From Leucobacter chromiisoli (GTDB lineage Bacteria; Actinomycetota; Actinomycetes; Actinomycetales; Microbacteriaceae): 64,000 nucleotides of DNA. This document shows, in pieces, positions 15,840-25,524 of the stretch (its first letter is position 1; each line of letters opens with the position of its first letter). The notes under the pieces are model-generated. The model was not told the origin of the DNA, did no database searches, and worked only from the letters and a program-made list of their open reading frames with translations. The stretch spans positions 89,970-153,969 of the forward strand of contig NZ_JAEHOH010000012.1 in the NCBI RefSeq assembly GCF_016522505.1, given 5' to 3'. The translations under genes and the position numbers were made by a program.

Positions 15840-18800
15840 CTAGTCCGGTCCGGTGAGCTGCCAGGCGTCCTCGTCGCCGTCGTCTCCGTCGACCTCCTCG
15901 AGCGAGGCCTGGTACCTGCCGACGGGGTCGTCGTAGCGGTCGTCGGGCTCCGAGAAGCGCGGCGGGCGGTGCTGCTCGACCGACTCGGGCTGCAGCGGCT
16001 CCAGCACCTCGGTCGCGGCATCCGGCGACTCGCCCGTGAAATCGGCATCGGCTCCGGTCGCCTCGCCGGCGCGTCCGGAGTCGGACGCGAACCACGGCGC
16101 GTCGGCCGAATCATCGGCGGACCCCGCCCCCGCGGCGGCGCCCGAGGCCCCCGCCCCCGCGGCGGCAGCGGCCGAGGCCGAGGCCTGTTGCGGGGCCGGA
16201 GCCTGCGGCCCGGGCCCCCGGGTTGCGCCTCCCTGCTGGTCCCCGCCGCCGCTCACACGGGCGAGCACCTCGGGCAGCTGCTCGGGGCTCACGAGCACGT
16301 CGCGCGCCTTCGACCCCTCGGAGGGGCCGACGATGTCGCGGGACTCCATCAGGTCCATGAGGCGGCCCGCCTTGGCGAAGCCGACGCGCAGCTTCCGCTG
16401 CAGCATGGAGGTGGAGCCGAACTGCGAGGTGACGACCAGCTCGATCGCGGCGAGCAGCACCTCGAGATCGTCGCCGATGTCGGAGTCGATCTCCTTCTTC
16501 TCGGCCGACTGGGCTACGTCGCTGCGGTACTCGGGACGCGCCTGCGCCTTCACGTGCTCGACCACGCGGGCGATCTCGGACTCGTTCACCCAGGCGCCCT
16601 GGACGCGCCGCGGCGTGGAGTCGCCGTTCACGAGCAGCAGGCCGTCGCCCTGGCCGATCAGCCGCTCGGCGCCGACCTCGTCGAGGATGACTCGGGAGTC
16701 GGTGCCGGAGGCCACCGCGAAGGCGTATCGGCTCGGCACGTTCGACTTGATGACACCCGTGACGACGTTGACCGACGGCCGCTGGGTCGCGAGCACCAGG
16801 TGGATGCCGGCCGCGCGCGCGAGCTGCGTGATGCGCTGGATCGAGTCCTCGACGTCGCGGGGGGCGACGAGCATGAGGTCGGCGAGCTCGTCGACGACGA
16901 CCAGCAGATACGGATAGGGCTTCAGCACGCGCTGACTGCCCTCGGGCAGCACGATCGACCCCTGCCGCACGGCCTCGTTGAAGTCGTCGATGTGACGGAA
17001 GCCGAAGCTCGCGAGATCGTCGTAGCGCATGTCCATCTCCTTCACGACCCACTGCAGCGCCTCGGCCGCCTTCTTCGGGTTCGTGATGATGGGGGTGATG
17101 AGGTGCGGCACGCCCTGGTAGACGGTGAGCTCCACGCGCTTCGGATCGACGAGCACCATGCGCACCTCGGCGGGCGTCGCCCGCATGAGGAGACTGGTGA
17201 TCATCGAGTTGATGAAGCTCGACTTGCCCGAGCCGGTGGCGCCCGCCACCAGGAGGTGGGGCATCTTCGCGAGGTTCGCGACGACGAAGCCGCCCTTGAC
17301 GTCCTTGCCGACGCCGATCGTCATCGGGTGGGTGCTGCGCTGGGCCTTGCTCGAGCGCAGCACGTCTCCGAGCGCGACGTTCTCGCGATCCTTGTTCGGG
17401 ATCTCGATGCCGATCGCGCTCTTGCCCGGGATCGGCGACAGGATGCGGATCTCGTTGGAGGCGACCGCGTAGGCGAGGTTCTTGGAGAGCGCCGTCACCT
17501 TCTCGACCTTGACCCCGGGCCCGAGCTCCACCTCGTACTGGGTGACGGTGGGGCCGCGCGAGAATCCGGTGACCTTCGCGTCGACCTTGAACTGCGCCAT
17601 CACCTCGGTGATGGCCGCCATGATGTCGTCGTTCGCCTGGGTGTGCGACTTCGCGGGCTCGCCGGCGGACAGCGTCGACTGGTCGGGGAGGCGGTACTCG
17701 GCCGGCTCGGCGGGCTGGTGCGCCGGGGCCACCGCGAAGGGTGTCGTCGACGGCGCGGGCGCGGCCGCCCCGGGCCCGGGGTCGAGGGGGAACACCTCGG
17801 TCGGCGAGTCGTCGCCGAGCCCGGAGCCGCGCCCGCCTCCCGAGGCCGCCACCGCGGCCTCGGCCTGGGCGAGGTCGTCCGTGAGCGCCCGGGCGCCCGG
17901 GCGCACCTCCTCCTGCTCGCCGGTGAGCGCGGTCTCGAAGGCACCGTCATCGGCTGCCGCGCCGGCCGCCCCGTCGAGAGCGTCGAGTGCGTCGGCGTCG
18001 GCCCGGTACTCGGGCGCCTCCTCGCGCCCCGAGGACGTGCGGCGCCACCAGGGCAGCTCGCCGCCGATCTCCTCCTGGTTCTCGAGGTCGAAGAGCGCGT
18101 CGTCGTCCTTCTTCCTGCCGCGGCGACGCGAGGGGGCGGGCTCGGGCTGGGCCTCCTCGTGGTCGGAGCCGCCGTCGCCGTCCGCGACGCCGAACAGGAA
18201 GGCGTAGGCCTCCCGCAGACGCGCGGCGACCCGTCCCGGAGGGGTCTTGGTGATGATGAGCAGCGAGAGCGCCAGCAGGATGACGAGCACGGGCGTCGCG
18301 ACCCAGGCCGTGAGCAGCGCGAGGGGCGCGCCGATCATCCACCCGAGCAGCCCGCCCGCCTCGGCGAGCACGGGCATGCCCTGCTGCGGAGCCGGCTGGC
18401 CGCCGTAGACGTGGCACAGACCGGAGACGCTCGCGATCGCGAGGAAGAGCCCGACCGCGATCCGTCGGTTGTCGTTCACGCTCGAGGGGTTGTTGAACAG
18501 CCACAGCGCGAAGCCGATCATGATGATCGGGAGGCCGAAGGCGACGCGCCCGATGAGCCCGCCGAAGCTCCAGGCGTCGAGCTGCACCGCCACCGGCTGA
18601 CCGATGAGGAACCACTCCACGACGGCGCCGATCACCGCGAGGACCACGAGCAGCAGCGGGATGCCGTCGCGCCGGTCGGCGGGATCGAGCGGCTCGACCC
18701 TGAACGCCCGCGCGGCGGCGCCGACCCCGTGGCCGAGGCCGAGCCAGGCGCGCACCGCCCAGCTCTCCGTCGCCTCGGGCTCGCGCTCGGACTTCGGAAG

Positions 18801-18881
18801 CACCTTCGTTTTCGCCGTCGCCCGCGAACCGGTCGCGGGCGATCTACCGGTTTTTCCGCGCGTCGAAGACTTGCTGGCCAT
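15840..18881 (-). CDS. ftsK: DNA translocase FtsK
   Basis: Division-site anchored DNA pump that clears chromosome ends and activates XerCD/dif recombination. 1013 aa. A basic N terminus, about four membrane helices (roughly residues 75-215), a long acidic/Ala-rich linker, then the RecA-like motor: Walker [14 protein letters not shown] (near residue 547), [25 protein letters not shown] (Walker B) and [18 protein letters not shown]. The winged-helix gamma domain ([36 protein letters not shown]) recognises KOPS. A further low-complexity, acidic C-terminal tail of about 150 residues follows the gamma domain, longer than usual. ATG 18881 lies 7 nt from a TACTCT hexamer. Confidence 0.96.
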   Translation of the reverse strand: MASKSSTRGKTGRSPATGSRATAKTKVLPKSEREPEATESWAVRAWLGLGHGVGAAARAFRVEPLDPADRRDGIPLLLVVLAVIGAVVEWFLIGQPVAVQLDAWSFGGLIGRVAFGLPIIMIGFALWLFNNPSSVNDNRRIAVGLFLAIASVSGLCHVYGGQPAPQQGMPVLAEAGGLLGWMIGAPLALLTAWVATPVLVILLALSLLIITKTPPGRVAARLREAYAFLFGVADGDGGSDHEEAQPEPAPSRRRGRKKDDDALFDLENQEEIGGELPWWRRTSSGREEAPEYRADADALDALDGAAGAAADDGAFETALTGEQEEVRPGARALTDDLAQAEAAVAASGGGRGSGLGDDSPTEVFPLDPGPGAAAPAPSTTPFAVAPAHQPAEPAEYRLPDQSTLSAGEPAKSHTQANDDIMAAITEVMAQFKVDAKVTGFSRGPTVTQYEVELGPGVKVEKVTALSKNLAYAVASNEIRILSPIPGKSAIGIEIPNKDRENVALGDVLRSSKAQRSTHPMTIGVGKDVKGGFVVANLAKMPHLLVAGATGSGKSSFINSMITSLLMRATPAEVRMVLVDPKRVELTVYQGVPHLITPIITNPKKAAEALQWVVKEMDMRYDDLASFGFRHIDDFNEAVRQGSIVLPEGSQRVLKPYPYLLVVVDELADLMLVAPRDVEDSIQRITQLARAAGIHLVLATQRPSVNVVTGVIKSNVPSRYAFAVASGTDSRVILDEVGAERLIGQGDGLLLVNGDSTPRRVQGAWVNESEIARVVEHVKAQARPEYRSDVAQSAEKKEIDSDIGDDLEVLLAAIELVVTSQFGSTSMLQRKLRVGFAKAGRLMDLMESRDIVGPSEGSKARDVLVSPEQLPEVLARVSGGGDQQGGATRGPGPQAPAPQQASASAAAAAGAGASGAAAGAGSADDSADAPWFASDSGRAGEATGADADFTGESPDAATEVLEPLQPESVEQHRPPRFSEPDDRYDDPVGRYQASLEEVDGDDGDEDAWQLTGPD

Positions 18882-18888
18882 GCCACCC

Positions 18889-18894
18889 AGAGTA
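18889..18894 (-). promoter_or_regulatory. -10 hexamer of ftsK (leaderless)
   Basis: TACTCT on the minus strand, 7 nt from ATG 18881. Confidence 0.45.
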
Positions 18895-18976
18895 CAAGCC
18901 ACCACCGACAACGGCGGGGATCCGGGGCGGTGCGCCCCCGATCCCCGCCGTCATCCGGGTCCGGCGGCCCGCGGGT

Positions 18977-20311
18977 CTAGAAGTAGACCCCGCGCGGCGC
19001 CATCGTGGACTGGGGCTCGACGAAGTTCATGCCGCCCGCCAGCGTGGCGAAGTGCAGGTGCGGGCCCGTGACGCAGCCGCTCATCCCGACGAAGCCGATC
19101 ACCTGACCGGTGCCGACCCACTGCCCGTTGGCCACGGGGGGCGGGCCGTTCTGGTGCGCGTACCAGGTCTTCAGCCCGTCGGGGTGCGTGATCTCCACCA
19201 TGTAGCCGCCGCAGTAGGGCCACCACCCCGAGAACGTGACGGTGCCCTGACCGGCCGCCATGATCGGCGTGCCCGCGCCGACGGCGAGGTCGATGCCGAG
19301 GTGATTGCGGCCGGCGCCCCAGACATCGCTGATCCAGTAGGTCCCGCGTGCGATCGGCACGGTCCATCCGGAGTTCGAGACCGGGGGCGGCGGGGCGACT
19401 CCTCCGCCGCCGCCCCCGCCGCCGCCGCCTCCGCCGCCGGGGTTCTGCTGCTGCTGGCGGCGACGCTCCTCCTCCTGGCGGCGCAGCTCCTCCTGGATGC
19501 GCTCCCACTCGGCCTGCTCCTGGCGAACGCGCTCCTCGTACCCCGCCGTGGTCTCGACGGTCTTGTCCTTCAGCGCGGCGAGCTGCTGCTCCAGCTCCTT
19601 CTGCTGGTTCTCCTGCGTGACGAGCTCCTGTCGGGCCTCCTCGGCCTCGACTGCGGCGACCTGGCGCTTCTGCTCGGCCTCCTGCTGCAGGCGATCGCGC
19701 TCGGCGGCCGCCTCGTCGGCCTGCTTGCCCAGCGAGCTCGCCGAGTTCATGGCCTGCTCGGCCTCGTCGGAGATCGTCGTGTTCCGCTCGGTGGCCTTCG
19801 ACATCGACGCGAGGCGCTCGAGCAGCTGGTCGGCGGTGTCCCCGTCCGACTCGAGGAAGAGCTCGACGTTGCGGTCGACGCCGCCCGAGCGGTACATCTG
19901 CGAGACGAGGGCCGACGCCTGCTCGGCGGCCTCGTCGGCCCGCTTCCGGCTTTCCTCGGCCTGGGCGGCGAAGGTCTCCGCCCGCTCGTAGGCCGCCTGG
20001 TACTCCTCCATGGCCTTCTGCGCCGCCGCCGCCGCATCCTCCGAGGCCTTGCGGGTCCGCTCGACCTCGGCCTCGACCTGCACGAGGAGGGCCTCGATCT
20101 CGGTCACCTTCGCGGCGGTCTTCGACTCGTCCTGCTTGGCGGCCTCGACGTCCTCCCAGGTGGGGAGCGACTGGTCGACGCCCTGCGCACGGGCCTCGGG
20201 CGCGCTCGCCAGCTGCGACCCCAGGAGCACCGTCGTCAACAGGGCCAGGGCGGCTCCCCCGGCAACGACTCGTCTTGCCGTGCGATGGGCACGGCTCGCA
20301 CGAGCAGCCAT
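18977..20311 (-). CDS. Secreted M23 murein endopeptidase with coiled coil (EnvC/CwlO-like)
   Basis: 444 aa. Signal peptide (about residues 1-42, arginine-rich start, hydrophobic ALALLTTVLLGSQL, cut after ARA), a long charged coiled coil (about 55-275), a basic/Gln run, a pure glycine linker of 13 residues followed by prolines, then a C-terminal M23 (LytM) domain with the zinc motif HLGIDLAVG, a central WYAHQ and the closing HLHF. The layout fits hydrolases that open peptidoglycan during growth or daughter-cell separation and are controlled through the coiled coil. ATG 20311 follows AAGGA. Divergent from murJ; ftsK is downstream. All catalytic positions appear intact, so it is probably an active enzyme, not only an activator. 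Confidence 0.9.
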   Translation of the reverse strand: MAARASRAHRTARRVVAGGAALALLTTVLLGSQLASAPEARAQGVDQSLPTWEDVEAAKQDESKTAAKVTEIEALLVQVEAEVERTRKASEDAAAAAQKAMEEYQAAYERAETFAAQAEESRKRADEAAEQASALVSQMYRSGGVDRNVELFLESDGDTADQLLERLASMSKATERNTTISDEAEQAMNSASSLGKQADEAAAERDRLQQEAEQKRQVAAVEAEEARQELVTQENQQKELEQQLAALKDKTVETTAGYEERVRQEQAEWERIQEELRRQEEERRRQQQQNPGGGGGGGGGGGGGVAPPPPVSNSGWTVPIARGTYWISDVWGAGRNHLGIDLAVGAGTPIMAAGQGTVTFSGWWPYCGGYMVEITHPDGLKTWYAHQNGPPPVANGQWVGTGQVIGFVGMSGCVTGPHLHFATLAGGMNFVEPQSTMAPRGVYF

Positions 20312-20435
20312 AGACACGTCCTTCCTCAGACCTTCACGCACGATCGGCAAAGACGTCTCCCCCGAAGCGTGCTCCTCCCCCTACACCCTCGATGCAGGAG
20401 CACATTCCTGTCAACCCTAACAGGCCGGCCCCGGA

Positions 20436-20441
20436 TAGACT
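20436..20441 (+). promoter_or_regulatory. -10 hexamer of murJ (leaderless)
   Basis: TAGACT ends 8 nt before the murJ ATG (20450). A short inverted repeat CCTGT-N8-ACAGG lies about 10-25 nt upstream in the shared region with the M23 gene. Confidence 0.5.
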
Positions 20442-20449
20442 TCTCGACC

Positions 20450-22075
20450 ATGGCTGCTTCGAACATCGGGCGCGCGGGCCTCGTCATCGCGGCCGGCACG
20501 CTCACCTCGCGCCTGCTGGGGCTGATCCGCTCGATCGTCCTCGTGTACGCGATCGGTTCGATCGGAGCCGGCGCGAACGCGTTCGCGACGGCGAGCCAGG
20601 TTCCGAACACGGTCTACACCCTGATCGCGACGGGCGCGCTCACCGCCGTGCTCGTGCCCCAGATCACGAAGGCCGCCCTCGCTGCCGACGGCGGCGCGCG
20701 ATACATCAACAAGCTCGTGACCCTCGCGATCGTCGGATCCGGAGCGATCATGCTCGCCGCGGCGGCCGTCACGCCGCTGCTGATCCACTGGCTGGGCGCG
20801 AGCTGGCCCGCCGACCAGGTCCGGCTCGCGACGATGTTCGCCTTCTGGCTGCTGCCGCAGATCCTCTTCTACTCGCTCTACACGGTGCTCGGCGAGGTGC
20901 TCAACGCGAGGAGCCTCTTCGGCCCCTACGCCTGGTCGCCGGTGCTCAACAACGTCCTCAACATCGCCGGTCTGCTCGTCTTCGTGTGGTTCTTCGGGTC
21001 CGACCCCGACGGCCGGCGCGGCGTCGAGGCCTGGAACGTCGCGGGCGAGGCCCTCGTCGCGGGATCCACCACCCTCGGGGTCGCGGTGCAGGCGCTGATC
21101 CTCTTCGCGTTCTGGCGCAGGGCCGGCCTCTCGTTCCGCGCCGACTTCGGCTTCCGCGGCGTCGGCCTCGGCACCATGGGCCGCGTGGCCATGTGGACCT
21201 TCCTCTCCGTGCTGCTCACCCAGGCCACCGGCCTCTTCAACACGCGCGTCATGAACCTCGCGGGGCAGGACGAGGCCGGGATCGCCGCGTGGCAGCTGGG
21301 CTCGCTCATCTTCGTGCTGCCGCACTCCATCATCACGATCTCGATCGTGACGGCGCGCTTCACCCGCATGAGCGAGAACGTGCACGCGGGCGACCTCGCC
21401 GCGGTGAGCCGGGATCTCCAGGGCTCGGCGAGGCTCGCCGCCCTCGCGATGATGTTCTTCACGGTGACGATGGCGGTGCTCGCCTACCCGCTCATCCGCC
21501 TGATCCAGCCCAGCTCCTCCTACGAGGTCATCGCGACGGTCTCGGTCGTGCTGCTCGCGAACCTCGTGGGGCTCGTGCCCTTCAGCCTGCTGTTCGTGTT
21601 CAACCGCGGCTTCTTCGCGCTGAGCGACACGCGCACGCCGTTCTTCATCCAGGCCGGCCAGTGCGCCGCGACGGTCGTCGCCGCCGTGCTCTGCATGGGC
21701 CTGCCCACCGGCATGATCACGGCGACCATCACCCTCGTGGTATCGATCACCTGGCTCGTCCAGATGACCGTCACCTTCCTGCTGCTGCGGCGGCGCATCG
21801 GCCCCGTCGGCGGCCGCAGCGTCGTCGCGGGTCTCCTGCAGAACGCGGTCGCGGCGATCCCCGCCGCCGCCGCGGGGGTCGGCGTGCTCGTCGCACTGGG
21901 CGGGATCTCCGAGGGGGCGTTCCCCGTGGCCGGATTCGGCGGCGCCCTCGTCTCCTGCGCGGCGGTCACGGTCGCGATGGGCGCGGTGTACGCCGGGATC
22001 CTGCTGCTGCTGCGGAACCCGGAGGCGGCCGCCCTGGCCCGGCGGGCGACGGCGATGATCCCGGGCCGCCGCTGA
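20450..22075 (+). CDS. murJ: Lipid II flippase MurJ
   Basis: Moves lipid-linked peptidoglycan precursor across the membrane. 541 aa with about 14 membrane helices. Family hallmarks: N-terminal ASNIGRAGLVIAAGTLTSRLLGLIRSIVLVYAIG, ASQVPNTVYTLIATGALTAVLVPQ, LLPQILFYSLYTVLGEVLNARSLFGPYAWSPVLNNV and the second-half RGFFALSDTRTPFF. The large C-terminal pseudokinase extension of mycobacterial MviN is absent. Start chosen at ATG 20450, 8 nt after a -10 hexamer; the open frame extends upstream but overlaps the M23 gene. Two FemABX genes follow in the same direction, which suggests joint work on lipid II. Confidence 0.94.
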   Translation: MAASNIGRAGLVIAAGTLTSRLLGLIRSIVLVYAIGSIGAGANAFATASQVPNTVYTLIATGALTAVLVPQITKAALAADGGARYINKLVTLAIVGSGAIMLAAAAVTPLLIHWLGASWPADQVRLATMFAFWLLPQILFYSLYTVLGEVLNARSLFGPYAWSPVLNNVLNIAGLLVFVWFFGSDPDGRRGVEAWNVAGEALVAGSTTLGVAVQALILFAFWRRAGLSFRADFGFRGVGLGTMGRVAMWTFLSVLLTQATGLFNTRVMNLAGQDEAGIAAWQLGSLIFVLPHSIITISIVTARFTRMSENVHAGDLAAVSRDLQGSARLAALAMMFFTVTMAVLAYPLIRLIQPSSSYEVIATVSVVLLANLVGLVPFSLLFVFNRGFFALSDTRTPFFIQAGQCAATVVAAVLCMGLPTGMITATITLVVSITWLVQMTVTFLLLRRRIGPVGGRSVVAGLLQNAVAAIPAAAAGVGVLVALGGISEGAFPVAGFGGALVSCAAVTVAMGAVYAGILLLLRNPEAAALARRATAMIPGRR

Positions 22076-22154
22076 CCGCGGCCGGCGCGACGCCCGCCCC
22101 GCCCTGCCCCGCTAAACTGTACGGCGCCCGACGTTAGAGAGGGATCGTTCACCC

Positions 22155-23261
22155 ATGACCAGCCTCCAGGCCAGATACGCCTCCCCCGCCGAGATCGACC
22201 GGTGGGACGATCTGGTGGCAGCGAACCCCTCGGGCGGCGACTTCCTGCAGGTGCGGGGCTTCGCGACGACCAAGGCCGCGGTGGGCTGGACCCCGCGCTA
22301 CCTCGTCTTCGAGGAGGCGGGCGGCGGCCGCGTCGTCTCCGTGTCGCTCGTGCTCGAGCGCCGCATCCCCACCGTGGGCGACTACTGGTACCTGCCGCAC
22401 GGGCCCGCCGTGCGCACGACCGCCGACCTGCGGGCGCACGCCGAGGCGCTGCGCGACTTCCTCCGCGATCGCGCGCGCGGGGTGTTCGCCGCCACGCTCG
22501 AGCCCCTCGTCGAGGACACCGAGGAGAACCGCACCCGTCTCGACTCCGGCGAGCACTCCCTCGCCGCGCTCGGCGCGCGGTGGCGCGACGGCATCCAGAT
22601 CAACACCAGCACCGCGATCGTCGACGTCGACCGCGACGACGACGAGCTCCTCGCGAGCTTCCACAAGAAGTGCCGCAACATGATCAGCCGTGCCACGCGG
22701 GACGGCGTCGAGATCCGCGAGTACCCGGCGACGCCCGAGACCTTCGCCCACATGCACCGGCTCATGCGCCTCGTGGGCGGGGGCAAGGCGAAGCTCGATC
22801 TGCGTTCGCAGGCCTACACCGAACGATTCTGGCGCGCCTTCTCCGACGCCGGGCTCGGGCGCTTCTTCGGCATCGACGTCGACGGCGCCCCCGCGGTGAT
22901 GGCCTACACGATCCGCGTCGGCGAGCGCGCCTTCTACAAGGACGGCGGATCCGAGCGCCCCCGCACGACCCCCGGCATGTCGAACCTGCTGCAGTGGCAT
23001 ATGATGCGCGTGCAGCGCGACGCCGGGGCGAAGAGCTACGACCTCGTCGGCGTGCCGCCCCGCGACCGGCTCGACGACCCGGAGTACCTGAACCACTCGC
23101 TCGCGCCGTTCAAGCTGTCGTTCGCGCGCGAGGTCACCGAGTTCATCGGCGCCTACGACCTCGTCATGCGGCCGGGCGCGTACTCGCGGTGGCAGCGCTA
23201 CGGGCTGCGCCTCGCCCAGCGGCTCCACCGCGGGCGCTACGACGACACGGGCATGTACTAG
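22155..23261 (+). CDS. FemABX-family aminoacyl-tRNA-dependent peptidoglycan ligase (1)
   Basis: 368 aa. Two GNAT-like folds typical of FemABX ligases, which add amino acids from aminoacyl-tRNA to the stem peptide of lipid II. Visible features: N-terminal EIDRWDDLVAANPSGGDFLQVRGFATTKAAVGW, the HKKCRNMISRATRDGVEI loop after the first fold, AFYKDGGSERPRTTPGMSNLLQWHMMRV, YDLVGVPP and the terminal FKLSFAREVTEFIGAYDLV. No coiled-coil arm is seen, as in FemX-like members. 79 nt after murJ. The amino acid used cannot be predicted. Divergent enough from the next two Fem proteins to have a distinct acceptor or donor. Confidence 0.88.
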   Translation: MTSLQARYASPAEIDRWDDLVAANPSGGDFLQVRGFATTKAAVGWTPRYLVFEEAGGGRVVSVSLVLERRIPTVGDYWYLPHGPAVRTTADLRAHAEALRDFLRDRARGVFAATLEPLVEDTEENRTRLDSGEHSLAALGARWRDGIQINTSTAIVDVDRDDDELLASFHKKCRNMISRATRDGVEIREYPATPETFAHMHRLMRLVGGGKAKLDLRSQAYTERFWRAFSDAGLGRFFGIDVDGAPAVMAYTIRVGERAFYKDGGSERPRTTPGMSNLLQWHMMRVQRDAGAKSYDLVGVPPRDRLDDPEYLNHSLAPFKLSFAREVTEFIGAYDLVMRPGAYSRWQRYGLRLAQRLHRGRYDDTGMY

Positions 23262-23336
23262 CGGTGGCGGGATCCGGAGCGGGCCCGGCGCCTCGGCACC
23301 AGGCGACACGAGCAGACGATCAGAGGGTGTGAGCAC

Positions 23337-24290
23337 ATGGGACACTTCTTGCAGAGCGAGGCCTGGGCGCGGCTGCAGCGGGCGCAGGATCGCGAGGTCG
23401 TGCGGCTCGAGGGCGACGGTTGGCGGGTGCAGGCCTTCGTCGAGCGGGGCAGGCTGAACTCCCGGCTCTACGCACCCTACGGCCCCCAGCTCGATCGGCC
23501 CGAGGCCCTGCGGCCCGCCCTCGACGCGCTCCGGGCGGAGGCGCGGCGCCTCGGCGCCGCGTTCATCCGCGTCGAGCCCGTGCTCGCGCAGGCGCCCGGC
23601 CCCGACGACCAGCCGGGACTGCCGCCCGCCCTGCTCGAGGCGGCCGGCCTGCGCCGCGTCGCCCGCGTGCAGCCCGAGCACACGCAGCGCGTCGACCTCT
23701 CGCGCCCCTTCGACGAGGTGCTGAAGGGCATGCGCAAGACGAACCGCAACCTGCACCGGAACTTCGGGAAGAAGGGGCTCTCCGTGCGCTCGAGCGGCGA
23801 CCCGGCCGATATCGAGCATCTGCTGCGACTGCTCCGGGAGGTCTCCGACCGCACGGGCATGCACGCGCACGCGGACGCCTACCTGCGCACCCAGGCGCAG
23901 ACGCTCGTGCCCGGGGGCGATGCCAGGATCTACCTGGTCGAGCTCGACGGCGAGGAGCTGCCGATCGCCGCCTCCCTCGTCTACGACGACGAGGAGCGCC
24001 GCTACTACGGCCACGCCGCCGCCAGCACGGCGCACCGCAACCTCTCCCCCGGCGTGATCCTCGTCACCTCGATGATGCAGGAGGCTCACGAGGCGGGACT
24101 CGGCGAGTTCGACCTCTACGGGGTCGTGCCCCCGGAGGTCACGGACCACGCGTGGTCGGGCTTCAGCGACTTCAAGCGATCGTTCGGCGGCCGGCAGGTC
24201 GACTACTCGGGCACGTGGGAGCTCGGGGTGAGGCCGCTCAGCTACGCGGTCTACTCGCTCGCACGCCGCTTCGTCGGCGATCGGGCGTAG
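23337..24290 (+). CDS. FemABX-family peptidoglycan ligase (2)
   Basis: 317 aa, the shortest of the three. Begins MGHFLQSEAWARLQRAQDREVVRLEGDGW, lacks part of the N-terminal segment of ligase 1, then AFIRVEPVLAQ, THTQRVDLSRPFDEVLKGMRKTNRNLHRNFGKKGL, YYGHAAASTAHRNLSPGVILVTSMMQEAHEAG, FDLYGVVPPE and FKRSFGGRQVDYSGTWEL. These are the FemABX substrate-channel landmarks. It follows ligase 1 by 75 nt in the same direction; AGAGGGTGTGAGC before the ATG gives a weak ribosome site. Donor amino acid unknown. A 14-bp inverted repeat follows the gene. Confidence 0.88.
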   Translation: MGHFLQSEAWARLQRAQDREVVRLEGDGWRVQAFVERGRLNSRLYAPYGPQLDRPEALRPALDALRAEARRLGAAFIRVEPVLAQAPGPDDQPGLPPALLEAAGLRRVARVQPEHTQRVDLSRPFDEVLKGMRKTNRNLHRNFGKKGLSVRSSGDPADIEHLLRLLREVSDRTGMHAHADAYLRTQAQTLVPGGDARIYLVELDGEELPIAASLVYDDEERRYYGHAAASTAHRNLSPGVILVTSMMQEAHEAGLGEFDLYGVVPPEVTDHAWSGFSDFKRSFGGRQVDYSGTWELGVRPLSYAVYSLARRFVGDRA

Positions 24291-24310
24291 GCGAGGCGGG
24301 CATCGCGCGT

Positions 24311-24370
24311 CGCGCGCGTTACTGACGAACACACGCGTTACCCACGCAGTTCGCGCCAGTAACGCGCGCG
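24311..24370. terminator. Long inverted repeat between convergent Fem genes
   Basis: Perfect 14-bp arms CGCGCGCGTTACTG (24311-24324) and its complement (24357-24370) with a 32-nt spacer; inside, ACGAAC and GTTCGC extend the fold. It lies between the stop of Fem ligase 2 and the stop of Fem ligase 3 and is a plausible bidirectional terminator without a U-tract. Confidence 0.55.
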
Positions 24371-24420
24371 CCGGTCAGCACGGCGCGCCGGATCGCCCCA
24401 GCCGGCCCGGGAACCCCGTC

Positions 24421-25521
24421 CTAGTAGTACGGGTCCCGGTGCACGGCGAGCGACCAGCGCCTCGCGAGGCGATCTCCGAGCTTCGACCAGACCGCGTACC
24501 TCCACCCGCTGAGCGGCAGCTCGAAGGCGCCGACGTAGTCGGTGATCTCGGGCGCGAACGACTGCTTGAACTTGCCGACGCCGTGCAGCGGATGCGAGGT
24601 GTCGGCCGTTCGATCGGACGGGGGTGCTCCGCAGAGGTCGTGCACCCGGGCGCCCCGCTCGTTCGCCCACCGGATGACCTCCCACTGCAGCGCGTGCGAG
24701 GCGCCGTAGGCGGTCTTGGCGCGCACCGAGGCGCCGTCCTTGTAGGTGGTCTTGGCGCCGAGCGCCATCGCGAAGGCGCCGGCGACGAGTCGCCCGTCGC
24801 GCTCGGCGAAGAACAGCTGCCCCTCGCCCGCCCGCTCGAACCGCTGCCAGAACGTGCGGTAGTAGTGCTCGCCGCGCAGCACGAAGCGCCCCTCGGCGGT
24901 CTCCCGCAGCAGGCCGTAGAGGGCGGCGCAGTTCGCGTCCGTCGCGGGAACCCGGGAGACCTCGATGCCGTCGCGTCTCGCCCGGTTGATGGAGTTGCGT
25001 GCCTTCTTGCCGAGGCGCGCGAACACCTCGTCCTCGCTGCCGCTCACGTCGAGCAGCACCGTCGAGGGGTTGGGGATGATGCGCGCGCACTCCCGGTAGC
25101 CGAGCGCGCGCAGCTCGCGCGCGTGGACGGGCGCCACGCGCGGTTCGATCTTCACGAGGAACGCGCCGCGATCCCGGGCGAGCCGGGCCACGGCCGCGGC
25201 GACCTCGACCACCGCCGCCGCGTCCTCGCCCGCGGGCCCCGCCGGCAGGTGCCACCACTCGCCGAGCAGCGGCGCGCGCTTCGCGAGCACGCCCACCGCG
25301 ACGGCCGGCCGGCCGGCCCGCTCCACGACGAGCCGCCGCGGGCGGTACCGCCCCTCCCGCTTCTGCTCGAGGTAGGCATCGCCCATCCACACCTCGCCGC
25401 CGCCGGGGTTCGCCGCGATCAGGGCGTCCCAGCGGGCGAGCTCACCGTCGTTCGCGAAGCGCGCCAGCGCCGGCGTCTCATCCGCGCCGGTCGCGAGCGC
25501 CTCCGCGCCGCCCGCGGGCAC
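24421..25521 (-). CDS. FemABX-family peptidoglycan ligase (3)
   Basis: 366 aa. Resembles ligase 1 in length and ends: LARWDALIAANPGGGEVWMGDAYLEQKREGRYRPRRLVVERAG, FLVKIEPRV, NPSTVLLDVSGSEDEVFARLGKKARNSINRARRDGIEV, AKTTYKDGASVRAKTAYGASHALQWEVIRWANERG, VHDLCGAPPSDRT and FKQSFAPEITDYVGAFELPLSG. GTG 25521 is 3 nt after the rnj stop, so it is read from the rnj-dapA transcript, unlike ligases 1 and 2. The first about 20 residues are low-complexity; a later start is possible. Three FemABX proteins in 3.4 kb suggests stepwise building of an interpeptide bridge or branch. Confidence 0.88.
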   Translation of the reverse strand: MPAGGAEALATGADETPALARFANDGELARWDALIAANPGGGEVWMGDAYLEQKREGRYRPRRLVVERAGRPAVAVGVLAKRAPLLGEWWHLPAGPAGEDAAAVVEVAAAVARLARDRGAFLVKIEPRVAPVHARELRALGYRECARIIPNPSTVLLDVSGSEDEVFARLGKKARNSINRARRDGIEVSRVPATDANCAALYGLLRETAEGRFVLRGEHYYRTFWQRFERAGEGQLFFAERDGRLVAGAFAMALGAKTTYKDGASVRAKTAYGASHALQWEVIRWANERGARVHDLCGAPPSDRTADTSHPLHGVGKFKQSFAPEITDYVGAFELPLSGWRYAVWSKLGDRLARRWSLAVHRDPYY

Positions 25522-25524
25522 CGG

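Noticed and set aside
15969..18980. Plus-strand open frame of about 1000 codons over ftsK
   Set aside because: Composition is arginine/glycine-rich nonsense and ftsK is certain on the other strand.
19052..20449. Upstream extension of the murJ frame by 466 codons
   Set aside because: It overlaps the M23 gene on the other strand; the murJ family begins at 20450, where a -10 hexamer also fits.
20312..20449. Possible c-di-AMP (ydaO-type) riboswitch before the M23 gene
   Set aside because: Such riboswitches often precede cell-wall hydrolase genes, but this leader is too short and lacks the conserved core.
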